From contig NZ_CACVCE010000072.1 in the NCBI RefSeq assembly GCF_902729445.1, positions 86,918-150,917 on the forward strand: DNA of 64,000 nt. Direction: 5' to 3'. Below the pieces are notes generated by a model. It was given only the letters and a program-made list of their open reading frames with translations. It was not told where the DNA came from and searched no databases. Below are positions 61,497 to 64,000 of this stretch, in pieces. The DNA is from Magnetospirillum sp902729445 (GTDB lineage: Bacteria > Pseudomonadota > Alphaproteobacteria > Rhodospirillales > Magnetospirillaceae). How positions within the stretch are numbered: position 1 is the first letter of the stretch; every line of letters begins with the position of its first letter. Position numbers and translations under genes: made by a program.

Positions 61497-62429
61497 ATGT
61501 CCGAGAACAAGAAATTTCGCCTGGTGACTCGCAGCGATTTCGACGGCCTGGTGTGCGCCGTGCTGCTGAAGCAGTTGGATATCATCGACGACATCAAATT
61601 CGTGCATCCCAAGGATATGCAGGACGGCGTCATCGATATCGGCCCCAACGACATCACCACCAACCTGCCGTATGTCGAGGGCGTCCACATCGCCTTCGAC
61701 CACCATCTGTCCGAGACCATCCGCGTCGGCAAGAAGGACAATCACATCATCCACCCCGACGCACCGTCGGCGGCCCGGGTGGTCTATGATTATTACGGCG
61801 GCGCCGTGCGCTTCCCGGCGGCCTGGGACAAGATGATGGAAGAGGTCGACAAGGCCGACAGCGCCCAGTATTCGCTGGACGACATCATCTCGCCGACCGG
61901 CTGGACCGTGCTGAACTACATCATGGACGCCCGCACCGGCCTGGGCCGCTTCCGCGAGTTCCGCATCTCGAACTACCAGTTGATGATGAATCTCATCGAC
62001 TATTGCCGCAACCACACCATCGACGACATCCTGGCCCTGCCCGACGTCAAGGAGCGCACCGACCTGTTCTTCGAGCACGAGGAAAAGGCCAAGGACCAGA
62101 TCAAGCGCTGCTCGACCGTCTATGGCAACGTGGTGGTCCTCAACCTCAAGGACGAGGAAACCATCTGGGCCTGCAACCGCTTCATGATCTATGCGCTCTA
62201 TCCGCAGTGCAACATCTCGATCCACGTGATGTGGGGCCTGAAGCAGCAGAACACCGTGTTCGCCATCGGCCATTCCATCGTCAACCGCACCTCGAAGACC
62301 AATGTCGGCGCCCTGTGCCTGACCTATGGCGGCGGCGGTCACGAAAAGGCCGGCACCTGCCAGGTCGAGAATGCCACGTGGCAGGATTCGCTGAAGGAAG
62401 TCGTCGGCAAGCTGAACGCCGACGGGTAA
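61497..62429 (+). CDS. DHH/DHHA1 phosphoesterase (exopolyphosphatase-like), 310 aa
   Basis: DHH superfamily: RSDFDGLVCAVLL (motif I), FDHHLSE (the DHH motif), and C-terminal DHHA1 with YGGGGHEKAGTCQV. Related proteins hydrolyse polyphosphate ends, nanoRNA or cyclic dinucleotide products. Length suits the short family. GC-rich repeats begin directly after the stop. Exact substrate unknown. Confidence 0.86.
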   Translation: MSENKKFRLVTRSDFDGLVCAVLLKQLDIIDDIKFVHPKDMQDGVIDIGPNDITTNLPYVEGVHIAFDHHLSETIRVGKKDNHIIHPDAPSAARVVYDYYGGAVRFPAAWDKMMEEVDKADSAQYSLDDIISPTGWTVLNYIMDARTGLGRFREFRISNYQLMMNLIDYCRNHTIDDILALPDVKERTDLFFEHEEKAKDQIKRCSTVYGNVVVLNLKDEETIWACNRFMIYALYPQCNISIHVMWGLKQQNTVFAIGHSIVNRTSKTNVGALCLTYGGGGHEKAGTCQVENATWQDSLKEVVGKLNADG

Positions 62430-62439
62430 TTGGGTTCTG

Positions 62440-62625
62440 CCGATGGCGCGCCCGTGCCGGGTGGCTTGATCGCCGCTCCGGCTCCGGGCGCGCCCCCACC
62501 CTTAAGCCCGGCGGCGTCTGAGCCGGCCCGGCACGGGCAGCGCCTCGCGCCAAACGTGTCTGAGCCGGCCCGGCACGGGCAGCGCCTCGCGCATAACCCG
62601 GCACGGGCGCGCCTCGCGCATGAAC
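62440..62625. repeat. GC-rich 42-bp repeat array, inverted relative to 41968
   Basis: CTGAGCCGGCCCGGCACGGGCAGCGCC occurs at 62518 and 62560, exactly 42 bp apart, followed by a partial unit. A related inverted stretch lies at 62445-62500. The region 62430-62671 holds no gene. Confidence 0.82.
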
Positions 62626-62671
62626 CACAGGCGCTTTTCCCGCGCCCCTGTTTCGTTTATGTTGCGCCGCC

Positions 62672-63832
62672 ATGAGCAAAGGCCCTCTGTTCGTCTACCG
62701 CGAGCGGCTGAACGCCGGTGAGCTGCGCCCCGATCCGGCGCAGGAACTGGCGATCGAGAAGCTGCAAAGCCTGCACAACGCCCTGGCCCGCTATCGCCCG
62801 TCCCAGGGTGAAAGCGGCTGGCTGGCGCGATTCGGCCTGGGCGGCAAGACCACCAAGGCGATGCTGGACTGGACGCCGGGCGATGCGGTCGGCACCACGC
62901 CCCGCCACGGCCTTTACATCTTCGGCGAGGTCGGCCGCGGCAAATCGATGATGATGGACCTGTTCTACGAGGCCGCCGACATCGCCGCCAAGAAGCGGGT
63001 CCACTTCCACGAATTCATGCGCGACATCCACGCCGAGATCCATCGCTGGCGCCAGGCGGCGCACCGCAAGGAAAGCGACCCGATCCCCAAGCTGGCCCGC
63101 ACCATCGCCTCGGAAGCCTGGCTCTTGTGCCTGGATGAATTGCAGGTCACCGACATCGCCGACGCCATGATCGTCGGCCGGCTGTTCCAGTGCCTGATGG
63201 ATGACGGCGTGGTGGTGGTGATCACCTCGAACCGCGCGCCCAAGGACCTCTATAAGGACGGCCTGCAGCGCGAACGCTTCCTGCCCTTCATCGGCCTGAT
63301 CGAGCAGCAGCTGGACCTTCTGGAACTGAATTCGGAACGCGACTACCGGCTGGGCCGCAAGCGCGGGCTGCAGGTCTATCACAGCCCGCTGAACGACGAA
63401 GCCGACATGGCCCTGGAACTGGCCTTTTCCCGCCTGACCGAGGGCGCCACCCCGATGCCGCACAGCATCGACGTCAACGGTCGCCAGGTCCGCGTGCCGC
63501 TGGCCGCCGTCGGCGTCGCCCGCTTTTCGTTCGCGCAATTATGCGCCACCGCACTGGGTCCGTCGGACTATCTGGAACTGGCGGCGCGCTACCACACCCT
63601 GGTCCTGTCCGACATCCCGCTGCTGGGTCCCGAGAACAAGGACCAGGCCCGGCGCTTCGTCACCCTGGTTGACGCCCTGTACGAGAAGAAGGTCACCCTG
63701 ATCTGCTCGGCCGAGGCCCCGCCCGAGACGCTGTACCCCACCGGCATCGGCGCCTTCGAGTTCCAACGCACGGTGTCGCGCCTGATGGAGATGCAGGCGG
63801 AAGATTACGTGCTGAAGCAGCATTTGGCGTGA
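62672..63832 (+). CDS. zapE: Cell division ATPase ZapE (AFG1-like), 386 aa
   Basis: P-loop GEVGRGKSMMMDLFYE, the DELQVTDIADAMI Walker B, and VVITSNRAPKDLYKDGLQRERFLPFI, all as in ZapE/AFG1. It binds FtsZ at constriction and helps divisome function, especially under low oxygen or heat stress in other bacteria. GC-rich repeats follow. Confidence 0.94.
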   Translation: MSKGPLFVYRERLNAGELRPDPAQELAIEKLQSLHNALARYRPSQGESGWLARFGLGGKTTKAMLDWTPGDAVGTTPRHGLYIFGEVGRGKSMMMDLFYEAADIAAKKRVHFHEFMRDIHAEIHRWRQAAHRKESDPIPKLARTIASEAWLLCLDELQVTDIADAMIVGRLFQCLMDDGVVVVITSNRAPKDLYKDGLQRERFLPFIGLIEQQLDLLELNSERDYRLGRKRGLQVYHSPLNDEADMALELAFSRLTEGATPMPHSIDVNGRQVRVPLAAVGVARFSFAQLCATALGPSDYLELAARYHTLVLSDIPLLGPENKDQARRFVTLVDALYEKKVTLICSAEAPPETLYPTGIGAFEFQRTVSRLMEMQAEDYVLKQHLA

Positions 63833-63835
63833 CGC

Positions 63836-63905
63836 TTGCCCGTGCCGGGAATTTGGCGCGAAGCGCATGCCCGTGCCGGGCCGGCTCAAGCGCCGCCGGG
63901 CTGAT
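63836..63905. repeat. GC-rich repeat after zapE
   Basis: GCCCGTGCCGGG at 63838 and again at 63869, the second followed by CCGGCTCAAGCGCCGCCGGG. It is a truncated version of the 42-bp family, right after the stop codon. Confidence 0.72.
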
Positions 63906-63954
63906 TTCGCAGGCCGCGGAAAAACACCAATCAGGCACCCCGAACGCCCCTTTT

Positions 63955-64000
63955 CGTCATGCCCGGACTTGATCCGGGCATCCCCGCGGCGCCGTCTAGA
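63955..64000. repeat. REP-type palindrome at the window end
   Basis: CGTCATGCCCGGACTTGATC followed by CGGGCATCCCCGCGG, same family as at 37150 and 37910, cut by the window edge. Confidence 0.75.

Noticed and set aside
62430..62675. An 81-aa reading frame in the repeat array before zapE
   Set aside because: It consists of translated repeats; no start signal.

Overview
The window looks like chromosomal DNA of a high-GC alphaproteobacterium of the Rhodospirillaceae/Magnetospirillum kind. The evidence is the nitrogen-type PTS locus with a short HprK and RapZ next to a ChvG/ChvI pair, the lptC-lptA-lptB-rpoN-ptsN block, a DUF1476 protein, a NDUFA9-like epimerase, a GTP-type PEP carboxykinase, mesaconyl-CoA hydratase of the ethylmalonyl-CoA pathway, and genes that best match anaerobic phenylacetyl-CoA oxidation. 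The genus is an inference; no rRNA is present.

Region by region. 1-3433: a tightly packed catabolic operon (thiolase end, acyl-CoA dehydrogenase, UspA protein, thioesterase, AhpD-like protein). 3449-5334 (minus): a PaaX repressor with a DUF2478 gene and a GNAT gene, divergent from 5653-10773 (plus), a four-gene Mo-enzyme operon read as padB-fdhD-padC-padD. The divergent promoter region carries a perfect inverted repeat. 11048-12336: a dihaem cytochrome c and a secreted protein. 12345-12632: a fold-back, MITE-like element. 12638-21206: lepA, a DUF1476 paralogue, pckG, a HugZ-like protein, a PCuAC copper chaperone, and cbiMNQO on the minus strand behind a cobalamin riboswitch. 21622-28719: chvI-chvG, two orphan genes, hprK, rapZ, an EIIA-Man-like protein, HPr and EI. 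28807-30198: ahcY with a palindromic operator candidate. 30298-37126: a GAF-like protein, a P-type ATPase, a NarL-type regulator, gap and pgk. 37281-41964: recR, ybaB, dnaX, a zinc-ribbon dinB and two small genes. 42146-49788: a NDUFA9-like protein, tRNA-Leu(CAG), rnd, kdsD, lptCAB, rpoN and ptsN. 49805-53195: assorted housekeeping genes. 53293-55344: a CoA-ester lyase and mch. 55528-57152: an ATPase plus Toprim-like gene pair that looks acquired. 57303-60666: sdhCDAB. 60745-63832: a lipoprotein, a DHH phosphoesterase and zapE.

The genes together show a versatile heterotroph. Aromatic acids and fatty acids are fed to CoA intermediates, with respiratory electron transfer through Fe-S/haem carriers and the sdh complex, C2 assimilation through the ethylmalonyl-CoA pathway, gluconeogenesis through pckG, and regulation by PTS-Ntr and sigma-54.

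The least explained parts are: (i) the overlapping ATPase/DUF3226 pair, a candidate two-component anti-phage or DNA-repair module; (ii) a two-stem dispersed element at 30854-30926 and 52281-52353 whose second stem differs at three base pairs, all compensatory; (iii) a GC-rich repeat family with a 42-bp period placed directly after stop codons; (iv) the 288-bp fold-back element; (v) two ACAGAG fold-back repeats flanking mch; and (vi) two orphan genes inside the chvIG-hprK locus. No CRISPR array, integrase, transposase or rRNA gene was seen.
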